The position numbers and the translations under genes were made by a program. The notes beneath the pieces were generated by a model. The model had not been told where the DNA came from. It did no database searches and saw only the letters and a list, made by a program, of their open reading frames with translations. 64,000 nucleotides of DNA, taken from Amphiduros pacificus. Lineage: Eukaryota > Annelida > Polychaeta > Phyllodocida > Hesionidae. Of the stretch, positions 50,214 through 63,590 are shown piece by piece (position 1 is the first letter of the stretch; each line of letters opens with the position of its first letter). The stretch covers positions 19,148,666 to 19,212,665 of the forward strand of contig OX439012.1 of NCBI GenBank assembly GCA_949316495.1. The letters run 5' to 3'.

Positions 50214-50280
50214 TAGCAAGGAGAGAAATGTGGAGATCAGAGGTGTACAAACAGTACACATGGTACATAAGGAAATAATA

Positions 50281-50449
<169 letters not shown>

Positions 50450-51330
50450 TTATATAGCGCTGATTACCATATAAATATGTTCATAGCGCTTATGAAACAT
50501 GATAGGCAAGAGATAAGCTGTACTAACCATGCTATACTAACCATGCTCAACTGTTTAATGTTTTAATGTTATATTTGTTATATTTGCTATGTTTTATATG
50601 TTATATTTGGAGTGAGGGAAATTTAAAAAATCAATAATCATACCAGTGGGTGAACATGGGCCATAACAACATCCACCTACACTACCCTTGTTGCTAAGGA
50701 TGCTACAATACGCTGATCTCTGTATTGGGGAATTCAGCAAACGTTCTTCGAAACCACCCTCCCCCCAAATATAAAAGAACTTCTCTAGGTTTAGGACTTA
50801 GTCCATGTATAAATGAATGTATAGCATAACTTGGATTGGACAAAGTACCATTAGTGTAATATCATATCATGTATAAGATTATATCAGCAGCAACTGATAA
50901 ATAGGGTTTTATGCTTGACTGATATGATCAACTATTTATGTTTTAATGTTATATGCATCAGATCGATTGATATATGGTGTAGGCATTTGATTTATGAATT
51001 AATAAACTGTGTCTAAGCAATATATTAGTTGACTGATATGCAACTAACACAATACTGCAATACTGCATTCAAGTAGTATGTGTTTGCAAGATTGGGAAGC
51101 CCAGTAGGTATGATGAACTGATGATGAGAGTAGGTGGAGGCTGAGGTGGTGGTGAGCACTGGTAAGGAGATGTTGGTATATTAGGTGTACTACAGGTTGG
51201 TAGAAATATCTACTATCAGGTCTACTAACAATTACATCTTTAATGTGGACAGACAGTTGTACTTTATACTTTAGTAGATATTTAAACCTTTGTTTGAGAG
51301 TATGTCATTCATATCCTTGAATTGACCAAC

Positions 51331-51758
51331 ACCAGGATATAAATTGTAATCAGGTGTCTGACACATGAACTGATTAATCACTACAACTACTACTGCCAGT
51401 ACAAAACAAATCTATTTATATTTTTTTCACCAATTGGTGAACAGCCAGATTTTTATAAATACTGATGATTTGCGATCATGTGACTTGCGCGCAGCTTAAT
51501 ACAGGGGCTGATATGAGAGAGTATTGTGAACGGCTGAATACATTCTTGGATATTTGGTTCATGGCCCCATAAGTGCATTGAGGACATTGATTTGGATAGG
51601 TTGCAGTTTGGGTGTGTGGACGGCTTCATGTTGAGCACCCAACGTAGGAACTTTTTCACTGGGAATGAATTTGTAGGGTTGCGGAGAATAGGATCTTGTG
51701 GTGGGACGCGATGTAAAATCCATCAGTTTGGCATGTGAGAGAGCCTCATGATCATATG
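51331..51758. other. Non-coding, no feature recognised
   Basis: Sequence after the fossil's right flank; no gene seen. Confidence 0.4.
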
Positions 51759-52095
51759 ATGATAAGCTGGGTAGGAAACTGAGGACCATGGATGTGCTGC
51801 CAAGGAGGAGGATCGGCCCTAGGTGGAGCTGGGTGGGAAACTGAGGACCATGGATGTACTGCCAAGGAGGAGGATGGGCCCTAGGTGGAGCTGGGTGGGA
51901 AACTGAGGACCATGGATGTACTGCCAAGGAGGAGGAGGATCGGCCCTATGTGGAGCTGGGTAGGAAACTGAGGACCATGGATGTACTGCCAAGGAGGAGG
52001 ATGGGCCCTAGGTGGAGCTGGGTGGGAAACTGAGGACCATGGATGTACTGCCAAGGAGGAGGAGGATGGGCCCTAGGTGGAGCTGGGTGGGGGAA
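51759..52095. repeat. About 62-65-bp tandem repeat, 5 copies
   Basis: Units contain AAACTGAGGACCATGGATGT, GCCAAGGAGGAGGATGGGCC and AGGTGGAGCTGGGTGGG; the GGA tract varies by one triplet. GC-rich compared with its surroundings. Confidence 0.93.
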
Positions 52096-52432
52096 GGTCT
52101 GAACTTTTGCCAATGAAGTTTTTGATTGTTAAAGGTTTCATGGTCACTTCCATGCTTGTCCCCACTACAGAGTCAAGGAATGCGGCAGTAATAATGGATC
52201 TGGAGCCACAGCCTGGAGTTGTAGTCTGATCTGCAACTGAGAGAGAAGTTTTTGATTGTTAAAGAGAAGACATCTGCTATTATGTTAGTGTTGGAATGCA
52301 TGTTGCTCTGAAACAGGTCTAGTACCAGTGGCCTGAGTTGTGTCATGATATTTCTGTCTTTTGATGTCTGTTTGTTGATGATGCGAACTATTGCTTGGCT
52401 GTCAAGGGGAATGTGACATACGAATTAGCCAA
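52096..52432. other. Non-coding, small direct repeat only
   Basis: GAAGTTTTTGATTGTTAAAG occurs at about 52117-52136 and, with one change, near 52245. Nothing else recognised. Confidence 0.4.
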
Positions 52433-52541
52433 ATGACAATACAGTTAGGCAGCACTATATCTGCTACAAGTAGGTACTATCACGAAATGACTGAAATAAT
52501 GTTGAAAGTGATGTAAAACCCCAAACAAACAAACAAAACAA
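52433..52541 (+). mobile_element. SINE family A, 3' end only
   Basis: Carries GGCAGCACTATATCTGCTAC, ATGACTGAAATAATGTTGAA and the AAAACCCCAAACAAACAAAC tail; the tRNA head is missing. Confidence 0.9.
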
Positions 52542-52976
52542 ATCAGTTGGGTGTAGGAATGCCTTTTTTGGCAAATTTTATAAGCATATGAGCAACAGGG
52601 GACACACAATTTCTAAACATTTTAGGGAATAATCTTATTTATAGTATGCTCCATCACTCAATCACAGACATTTTCTCCTTTCACTTGGAACACATTTTTT
52701 TAACTTTATGAAAGAAATATTATAATCCAGCAAATGGTTACGTTTACAGTTTAAAAAAATGTTTTGCTATCATAACATTACATTCTTAAAAATAGATTGA
52801 CAGAGATGTGTTGCAAGTGTTTTCATGACCTTGGATTATGTAGAGTAATACTATATATATACACACAAGGCTGAGATCTGTTTTGATCATTTTGTTTTCA
52901 GACACAGAAACAAGAAAGTCTCCTTTTTCATAGATATCTGCTTCCGGTGTACAGTTGTAACATAATATTGAAACTA

Positions 52977-53115
52977 GCCGGAATAGCTCAATTGGTAGAG
53001 TATTCGCCTTGAGATCCAGGGGTTCTAGGTTCGAATCCTGGCCAGTTACTATCAACCGCTATGAGCAGACATTGTCTGGTAACAGCGGTATATAAATGTC
53101 AGCTTTACTTTTTAC
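52977..53115 (+). mobile_element. tRNA-derived SINE, third family (C)
   Basis: Perfect box A TAGCTCAATTGG (52984-52995) and box B GGTTCGAATCC (53028-53038). D and T stems pair, but GCCGGAA at the 5' end does not pair with CCAGTTA after the T stem, so it is not a functional tRNA gene. The body continues with GGTAACAGCGGTATATAAAT and ends in a TTTACTTTTTACTTTTT tail. It ends about 65 bases before the first coding codon of the sulfotransferase. Confidence 0.65.
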
Positions 53116-53179
53116 TTTTTATTTTACTGAATCAACCAAGTTGCTCTTTAATGTATTATGTTTTTATGCAGATGGATTT

Positions 53180-55681
<2,502 letters not shown>

Positions 55682-56207
55682 AATAGAGAGTTACCAAAAA
55701 CAAGCAATACTGTGGTGAGTTTAGTCTTTAGTATATAAACACTTCATAATTACAGAGGGCGCCACATCTGTAGTGTTGTGTCTAGCTTGTCTAGCTTAAA
55801 TGTAAAAGTTATAAGCAAGAGCATTTTGAACATGCTCACATACCACACACATCACAGATCAATCATAAATTATAAAGTATTTAAACTATGATACATCTAA
55901 ACCTTTATCATGTATCCTAATCTTAGTTTATCTAGTATGTTCATAGCGTATATGTACTTATACTATTATTTTACAAATTTGTGGAGACAGATTTGACAGA
56001 TTTATGTAGAAACATTATAAAAGAAATTAATTGGTTTATTTTTCAAATCAAACTTTTGGCCTTCATGCAAGCCTATATTCTACCATACAACATCCATGCC
56101 GGTTGCTCCACCATAACCCCTTGCTCTTTATATTATAGATTTACATTTCAGATGATACTCATCACAATTGCCCACCACTGCTGAAGGCCCTTCATATCAA
56201 GTGGAAA
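55682..56207 (+). other. Spacer between sulfotransferase and epimerase
   Basis: 526 bases. I see no clear AATAAA just after the sulfotransferase stop. Acceptor-like tracts TTTATATTATAG (to 56138) and TTTACATTTCAG (to about 56151) precede the epimerase start, suggesting the epimerase has an upstream untranslated exon whose donor I cannot place. Confidence 0.4.
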
Positions 56208-58640
56208 ATGGTTATAACCAAAACTGTTCTATGTATCATTGGATGTGTCCAGATGATTGTGGGGAGAGAGTACAGATTCAGGGATGATATCAGACGATTC
56301 AACTGGAGCCGGGTTTCCCGCCAGTCCCCAATGTTGTTCTTCTCAGAGGATGACATACCTAACCTCAGGAAGATGGCTGCCACATCTCACTCTGCCATCA
56401 TGAAGGAAATAACCACAGGAGTGGAACACATTCTGGCAAATCAACATATCACAATGCCACCAAAGACTGAGCGAGAGTTTGGAGCAAATTGGAATGAGAT
56501 CTATGGCAATAATTTACCAATTGTGGCATTCTATTCTGTGATTTACCCTCAAAACGAGGCTTCCTTCCGGTTTGTTATCGAAGCATTAGATAGGATGACC
56601 CACTTGAGATCCTGGGATGTGATACCTGCACCAAAGGATGAGGTTCCCATTTCACACTCTTTGGTCGGTTTCATAACTGCCTTTGATTTTGTCTACAGTC
56701 GCTTAGAAAAAGCCAGGAGAGATAAATATGTGTTCAAGATTTTTTCTGAAACCAGAAAAATGTATGTATGCTCCCTAAGAAGATGGTGGGGGACATCTTA
56801 CCTTCAAAACCACGTGGCAACAAATTATGTAGCACTCTTCATCGGTAGCTTGGTGACGAGGATGTACAGGCCTGAGGCTAGAAAGTGGCTTCAACACTCA
56901 GTGGGGTACATAGAGCGGTCCATGGAATTGCTAGAGAAGGTACGGGATGGAAGTCTGGATGAAGGGGTCCCATATGGGGGATACACATTCAGATCTCTCA
57001 GTATGTACATATCTATAGCCCAGCGCCACCTAGGTGTAAATTTGTCTCATCATCCATGGCTGAAAAAACATTTTGATTTCTATTATTATACTACTTTGCC
57101 TGGATTTAGCATGAATTTTGGCATAGCTGATTCATGCACTGGTTGGTTTTATGGACCAGAAAGCCATTTAGTATTTCTTGATTCTTTTGTCATGAGAAAT
57201 GGTTCTGGAAACTGGCTTGCCCAACAGATTAGAAAAAACAGAAAAGTTGGCACTGTCATATCTCAGAAATATTCCACTCTTCATTTGGAATTTATATGGT
57301 ATAATCCTCAATTGACTGCAGTACCACCTGTAGGTGTATCTGAAAATGAATTGCATTTATTTCCCGACTTTGGTGCTGCCACCTACCGAAGTGGTACGCT
57401 AGCAGATGCAAAAACGACTTATGTGACATTTCGATCAGGGTACATAAGAGGAAAAGCAATGTTCAACCTCGTGAAGAGAGGGCAATTACCAGGGTCTGTC
57501 TTCAATCCTGGTCATGAACATCCAGATCAAAACTCTTTCACAATTTCTTTTGGAAAAGCAGTGTTCATAGGAGAAGATTATTATGCCCCAAAGTCCACGT
57601 TTACAAATAATGTGCACATGTTCCAGTCAAACTTTCTGCAATGGGGTGATATGGCCAAGGCAGGGAGCTGCCATTATGATTGGGTGGGGCAGCTTGGGGA
57701 CTGTGGCAAATGGCTGCACTACAAAGAGGGTGAGTCCATGTTCTCTCACGGGGTGCTGATGGGGGCTGACAAACAGATGGGGTACATGGCCGTGAGAGGG
57801 GATTCTGCCAAGGCTTATCATTCTATACTGAGACTCAAGCATATATACAGGACATTAATTGTGCTAAATCCTGACCTGATTCTGATGGTGGATGATATTC
57901 AAAAACTTACCAACAGCCCTGTCACGCAGTTCAGCACTTTTTTTAATAACAGATTTAACTACTATTCACTGTCCTCTTTCTATGAACATTTACAAATTAC
58001 TGGATTTGAAATGAACACTAAAGAGAGGCAAACATATTATGGGTTATGGCTTGGAATAGATGGAAACTCACCACTTCCAGTTATAAGTAATTTTAAAGTC
58101 AAAGACCGTGATAATCATACAAACATTTGTAATATAAACATAACATATCCTATTCCAAATAGTTCATATCAGGCTGCTTATGTTTTTCACACACAGTCAG
58201 AACATGTTGAAAAATTTAAAATAGCCTTGAATGACTATGCAATATTGATAAACCTAGAAATGTTACACACAAAGTATATAATAAATTTGACTGCCGCAAA
58301 CACTGCTGAGATTGTAGCAATAAGGAAAGATACTTCAAATGAACAGACTAAAGTTTTATTAGCATTGAATAATGTGGAAAATGTGTCTGATATAATGGAG
58401 AAATCAAATTATAAATCCAATACTGTTAGGAATAATCCTGTGAACACCAAAAGTGAAGAGAAACTTAATACACTTTATACAACACCATGTATCAATGCCC
58501 TCGTTTTAATCATGGGAACAAATCTTGTGGCCTGCACATTTATGAGGTGGAAATCTATCAGAAAATTGCAAAATTATTTCATTTATATTATGATAGTGAA
58601 TTTGTTTAACATTGGCATAATATATTCCTATCTTTCGTGA
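56208..58640 (+). CDS. DSE: Dermatan-sulfate epimerase (DSE family)
   Basis: One uninterrupted coding exon, 810 residues. The enzyme turns D-glucuronate into L-iduronate in chondroitin, making dermatan sulfate. A signal peptide opens the protein (MVITKTVLCIIGCVQMIVG). The catalytic residues known for DSE have clear matches: His202 in YLQNHVATN, Tyr259 in PYGGYTFRS and a His in NPGHEHPDQNSF (435-438). Other family blocks are ANWNEIYGNNL (93-103), EVPISHSLVGF (145-155), WFYGPESHLVFLDSFVMRNG (313-332) and DLILMVDDI. Two C-terminal hydrophobic segments (about 765-780 and 789-808) fit the two-pass Golgi/ER anchor of DSE. It is shorter than human DSE (958), mainly between catalytic part and membrane segments. 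AATAAA follows at 58664-58669. The chosen start is the one that gives a signal peptide; the frame stays open upstream to the acceptor. Confidence 0.93.
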   Translation: MVITKTVLCIIGCVQMIVGREYRFRDDIRRFNWSRVSRQSPMLFFSEDDIPNLRKMAATSHSAIMKEITTGVEHILANQHITMPPKTEREFGANWNEIYGNNLPIVAFYSVIYPQNEASFRFVIEALDRMTHLRSWDVIPAPKDEVPISHSLVGFITAFDFVYSRLEKARRDKYVFKIFSETRKMYVCSLRRWWGTSYLQNHVATNYVALFIGSLVTRMYRPEARKWLQHSVGYIERSMELLEKVRDGSLDEGVPYGGYTFRSLSMYISIAQRHLGVNLSHHPWLKKHFDFYYYTTLPGFSMNFGIADSCTGWFYGPESHLVFLDSFVMRNGSGNWLAQQIRKNRKVGTVISQKYSTLHLEFIWYNPQLTAVPPVGVSENELHLFPDFGAATYRSGTLADAKTTYVTFRSGYIRGKAMFNLVKRGQLPGSVFNPGHEHPDQNSFTISFGKAVFIGEDYYAPKSTFTNNVHMFQSNFLQWGDMAKAGSCHYDWVGQLGDCGKWLHYKEGESMFSHGVLMGADKQMGYMAVRGDSAKAYHSILRLKHIYRTLIVLNPDLILMVDDIQKLTNSPVTQFSTFFNNRFNYYSLSSFYEHLQITGFEMNTKERQTYYGLWLGIDGNSPLPVISNFKVKDRDNHTNICNINITYPIPNSSYQAAYVFHTQSEHVEKFKIALNDYAILINLEMLHTKYIINLTAANTAEIVAIRKDTSNEQTKVLLALNNVENVSDIMEKSNYKSNTVRNNPVNTKSEEKLNTLYTTPCINALVLIMGTNLVACTFMRWKSIRKLQNYFIYIMIVNLFNIGIIYSYLS

Positions 58641-58663
58641 TTTTGTCCTGCATAAAATGGACA

Positions 58664-58669
58664 AATAAA
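58664..58669 (+). terminator. Polyadenylation signal AATAAA of the epimerase gene
   Basis: AATAAA 24 bases after the stop codon; the decayed copy at 59146-59495 keeps the same word in the same context. Confidence 0.6.
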
Positions 58670-58904
58670 TATTTGTTTTGTTTTAAAATGACACTTTGCT
58701 TTTAAAATCATGCGATATATTTTATTGAAAGTATCAATATTTGTGAGAGTGCACATAGTAAATTGGGAGAGTGTGAAAATTTTGTCAAAATCAATTCAGT
58801 TACAGAATGTAATATATTTCCAAAGTTAAATTAATTACCCTTCAGAGGAATGGACACTTTTATTCTACAATTATTAGTAATTTTGAAGGTTATATGGTGT
58901 ATTA

Positions 58905-59115
58905 AAAGCCAAGGGCTGTTTCGCATTTGGATAGATTGTTAGCTTATTTGCACCAGTTACTCTGGTGATCCAAAGGTCATGGGTTCGATCCCCGGCCATG
59001 CCAAGATTGAAATCATGGTACAATTTCACACATGAGCTGAGGTCCATGCCTAAAGGGTTAACCTGTTGTCCTTGTAAATCTGTGACTGGATGGGTTGTCA
59101 TGTCAAGGAGAACCC
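58905..59115 (+). mobile_element. SINE family A, diverged, without 3' tail
   Basis: CCAAGGGCTGTTTCGCATTT head (decayed box A), box B GGGTTCGATCCCC, then CATGAGCTGAGGTCCATGCC and CTGTGACTGGATGGGTTGTC. It sits between the epimerase gene and its partial copy. Confidence 0.85.
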
Positions 59116-59145
59116 ACTTAACAACATGATAATTCATGATAATTA

Positions 59146-59495
59146 ATAGCCTTGAATGGCTATGCAATATTGATAAACCTAGAAATGCTACACACGAAGT
59201 ATGTAATACATTTGACTGCCACTGCTCACTCTGAATGAACAGATTAAAGTTATATTAGCATTGAATAATGTGGAAAATGTGTCTGATACAATGGAGACAT
59301 CTAATTGGACACCACAAGTGAAGAGACATTTGATACACTTTAATCAACACCTTGCATTAGTGTTTTAATCGTGGTAACAAACCTGATTGCCTGCCTGCAC
59401 TGCATGAGGTGGAGATCCATTAGAACATTGCAAAATTATTTCATGTATATCATGATTGTGAATTTGTTTAGCTTTGTATATAATGGACAAATAAA
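59146..59495 (+). pseudogene. Decayed partial copy of the epimerase gene 3' end
   Basis: Starts ATAGCCTTGAATGGCTATGC (parent at 58221) and ends AATGGACAAATAAATATT (parent at about 58656). It follows the parent in order through CATTGAATAATGTGGAAAAT, ATGAGGTGGA and TTGCAAAATTATTTCAT, including the stop region and AATAAA. It is about 100 bases shorter than the parent segment through several deletions and cannot encode the membrane tail. It looks like a local tandem duplication, later separated from the parent by a SINE. Confidence 0.9.
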
Positions 59496-59499
59496 TATT

Positions 59500-61765
59500 C
59501 TTTTTCTGTCAAAAATTTGACATGGATAAGTGGACATACCATCGTTGATTTCATGATATATGCCCCCAGTGAAGAGTATTTCCCAAAAGTCTCAAATCTG
59601 GAAATTCCTTATTTTTGATTTTTGATTTTTCTTTTAGTCATATACTTTGAAGGAGATAAGATTGGCCATTACATGTTTTTCCATTAAGCCAAGGCCGCGG
59701 GCCATGGTGCATTTTATTTTTTGGACGAGAACACTTAGTAAAAGTATTTGGCAATCAGATATATGATGACAATTATTTAAAAAACCCGGTTTAATACCAT
59801 TATTTTTCTCTTTGAGGACAAAATCGATAATCTGTTTCACTGGATCAACTGTAAAAATAAATATTGTTGAAAAATATTTTTTTCAAAGGTGTTTGAAAAT
59901 TCTCTTCTTTTGTCCTACAATGGGCATAACCTTTTTTTATCAAATAATCTGACTTGGTTAAGCAGGTTTAAAAATAAATTTAATCATAAAGATTTCAGGA
60001 CATGAATTATTTCAAAATAATATCCATATAGTTATGGTATGTTGATTTCATTGCAAATGTACCTGTGTGAGTGTCACTGAATCACTGATCACTGAAATTA
60101 TAAATGTAAATTTATTTCCAGCAGTGGAGCGGTGTCCACTTTTGCATAAAGAAGTAGTCCCTTAAGAAAATCTGCCACCAGAGGACACTTACTACCAACA
60201 TCCATAAACTTCCTTAAGCAGTAATGTCAGAACCTGTCATAGTAATATTTGATTTATTTGGTTCTCAATGGTCATTTTCCTTCTCCCGATGACCCTTAAA
60301 TGGCAATTTCATAAGTTGGTTGGGAGAAATTTCCAACTGCCTGCAAAGAGATACACTATACCATATTGCTGATGGTTGTATTCCTTAGAGTCAAACCTAA
60401 TTTTGAAATAAAAGAAAAGCCATGGTTTCATGCTGAGTGAAAGAGTCAAAGATCTTAAGAATGATTAAAAACTAATATTAGATTAAAAGAGCAAAAGCTA
60501 GATACATGATACGAGTCAGCAAAAAGAAGAGCTGAAAAGATTATGTCTCCAAACTTAACTTGCAGTCACCCATTAAGAAATGCTGGGATATGAATCCGAG
60601 AACAAACATAATTTAATGAAAATAGTCAGTCAACATTAAACAATTCTTCTTTAAATACACCAAATATTCCAACATAACATTAGAAGACACATCACTATCT
60701 AATATAAAGTGTCAACTTGCTGTGAATTTGACATTAAATATTCAATCACAAATATCAAATAAACTTCACACATGTCTGACGTTTTTCCTATAATTTGTAC
60801 TGTGTCTTACCTATTTCTAGATTGACCTATTTCTAGATTTCCAAGTACTTTATCTCCGTTCCCTTAGTGAGAATATCATCTGCATATGAAAACAAATTAA
60901 CGTCACCAAAATATCTTTTCCTTTCAATATTCACTCATTATTGAATTTAATATCCTTGATAAGACTAAGAGTAGTCACCTGCTGTTCTTACCAAACACTC
61001 TACCAGATTGATTGCAGTTTAAATTTCCATGCGCAAATAGCCTCAACATGAGATATATTCCATGATCAATATGATTTTTGCAAAACATTCATATATCCAA
61101 AGCTAACAGTAATATGAGAAAGTCTATTCCAAGCAAGTGTTACTCATAATGAGTCCAGATGGACACAAATGGACACAAAACTCAGAGAAAAATAAAGGCA
61201 TCATCTACCACACTGACAAACCAAGGTATGAAACAATTTATCATTCTCATTATATTTTTGCTGCACAAATCAACTCCTAGTTTATATTACTAGTATCACC
61301 TTTATTGTCTAGTATATGTTGAAAGTATGAAAGAGAGAGAAACCAGATCCATAACGGGTTGACATTTTGATTTATCAGTTGCTAATGGAATAAACATATC
61401 AATTTCAATACTATTTAATGACTGTACATCGCGATAAGCTATGTCTACAATAACAGAAAAAGTCCTAAATCATGTATAGCATAGATATTGTTATCTGTTA
61501 AATATTTTGAAATGTTCTCTTTCAATTTCATTATCAACATTTTACTTCCTTTTTCATTATCTTGTTTGACTCTGTCCCATGGAATCATAATAGGATATAT
61601 CAATAAGATATATTGCCTTCTCCCTAAGGAGAAATGTCATGTACCACATTCTGAGGGTTTTGGCACTGCCTTAACAAATTTTGAGAGAACAATGAGGTTA
61701 CACATGTCACATGTCAAGAACAGTCCTGAACATATCAAGGTCCTGGACAAATCTGTGAGAAGGAT
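59500..61765. other. Non-coding, no gene recognised
   Basis: AT-rich. A short head piece of SINE family A (AAGGCCGCGGGCCATGGTGC) is at about 59690-59712. A 124-residue open frame at 61488-61862 has no motif I know. Confidence 0.45.
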
Positions 61766-62110
61766 ATATGGCCCTTCTCCTCTGACAAAGTCGGAAATAT
61801 CCACAATAGCTAAGTTTCGACACTTTCTAAGAGTTGTGGAACTCCTAATATATCTAGAGTGACTAATGATGGATTAGACATGTTTGGTATGCATGCCTAA
61901 AACGTCATCAATATCTGGGCCCTATTTCCTACCCATAGATTTTGTCCCGCATATTGATGCCTCATGGGTTGTTCTAGACATGTCTAGAAATCACGTCTAA
62001 TCCCCCAATAGTCTCTCAAAATCTGTCATGACAGTGTCACAACTCCGAGAAGGTGATAAACCATAATATTTGTAGAGAATTCAGACTTTGTCAGAGGAGA
62101 AGGGCCATAT
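61766..62110. repeat. Foldback with perfect 27-bp outer arms
   Basis: A 27-bp sequence at 61766-61792 (begins ATATGGCCCTTCTCC) recurs exactly inverted at 62084-62110. The inverted likeness continues inward, less well, with AAGAGTTGTGG against its partner near 62040 and GGATTAGACATG against CATGTCTAGAAATCACGTCT near 61978. Arms are about 130 bp in all, loop about 80. A decayed TIR element or an inverted duplication. Confidence 0.75.
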
Positions 62111-62254
62111 CTCCAACCCAAAGATTTTACCCTGCATTATGATGACATGCTTTAGTATGTTCGTATGTTCGAGTATGATCCTATCCACAAACTGATTGAC
62201 AGGGAGTCAGTGTTTTCAATTTGCCTGTATCTGTGGCAACAAAAGTTCAAAATA

Positions 62255-63590
62255 TATCTTGTCTGTTTTAAGATATGGACTCAGAAAGCAATGAAACTGA
62301 TTTGATTCAGTTAATTGATATCAGTGCATTTCATGCCTATCACATGGTGTAATTAAATTCAATTTCTCCAAATTTTTAAATCATTCTTTTCAACAGTGAA
62401 TATACAGTCAATTACTTTATATCACACTTTGGATTAGAAGTGAATGAGGCTTGATTTCACTTCTGACAATAATGTATTGGTCAGATATCAAAATAATCAT
62501 TACATGCAATATCAAAACTGCAATACAAATAATATTTATCGTTATTGTCAGCTTAGCTCCGGCAATTCACAAGTCTTTAAAAAATAGATTTAAGTTTATT
62601 TATTTTCTTTAATTTGTATCCAAATCAAACAAAAATTACTATTTTGAATCAAGCATTTATTATATATCTGTTGCAAAGTTGTAATGTATTGTGTCAGTCT
62701 TTCAATCAATATTATCAGTGATCGTCTCCAGAAATTACAGAAATCTACTTCTTAAATTGCTGGCCTCCAGGTTGCATAATGGTCATGTCTCATTTCATGT
62801 CTGCAGTGAGTTCATAGAGGGCATCTATAAACCATTGTGTCTTGCAAGCACGTGATATAAGTATAGGATAAGGTATGGTCACATGATCATTACGCAGTAT
62901 TATACAGGTAATGAACGAGTGGCCATACCTTATCTGTTTTAAAATATGGACTCACAAAGCCCTGAAACTGATTTGAGTACACATTCTGAAGTTCAGTATA
63001 TTGATATCAATGCATGAATGTATATTTCATGCCTATCACATGGTATAATCAATTTCAATTTCTCCAAATTTCAAAATAATTCTTTTCAACAGTGAATATA
63101 CAAAGCCATTTACTTTATATCACAATTTGGATAAGAAATGAATGAGCCTTGATTTCAATTTTCACCATCATATACTGGTTGGATAAGAAAATAATCACCA
63201 CAAGCAGTATCAAAACTGAAGTATGTCACACTAATCAGTATTGTCAGGTAAGCTCAGATCTTTTTGTTAATGACTACATGTACATTTCAATTATCAAGTC
63301 TTCAAAAATCAGTTTTGGGTTTATTTGTTGTCTTTAATTTATTATATCAGGTCAGCACAAGCTTCTTTGGTGGTGACAACTGGCAATTCACAAGTTTAAA
63401 AAAAATAGTTTTGAGTTTATTTTTTTTTCTTTAATTTGTAACCAAATCAAACAAGAATTACTATTATGAATCGCAGTCATGATATTTCTGTTGCAAAGCT
63501 ATAATGTATTGTGTCACAGTCTTTCATTTAATATTATCATAGATTTTCTTAAGAAATTATAGAAATCTACATCTTGAATTGCTGGCCTCC
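62255..63590. repeat. Tandem duplication of a roughly 0.67-kb block
   Basis: Copy 1 about 62255-62775, copy 2 about 62925-63590. Shared blocks in order include TTTCATGCCTATCACATGGT, TTCTTTTCAACAGTGAATAT, TGAATGAG-CTTGATTTCA, TTTGTAACCAAATCAAACAA, AATGTATTGTGTCA and TTGAATTGCTGGCCTCCA. The copies differ by many substitutions and an insertion of about 100 bp in copy 2, so the duplication is old. No gene seen. Confidence 0.85.

Noticed and set aside
52979-53045. Functional tRNA gene
   Set aside because: Box A and box B are fine, but the acceptor stem does not pair and a SINE-like body and tail follow.
61488-61862. Small host gene of 124 residues
   Set aside because: No recognisable motif, hydrophobic AT-driven start, and the end overlaps the foldback at 61766.
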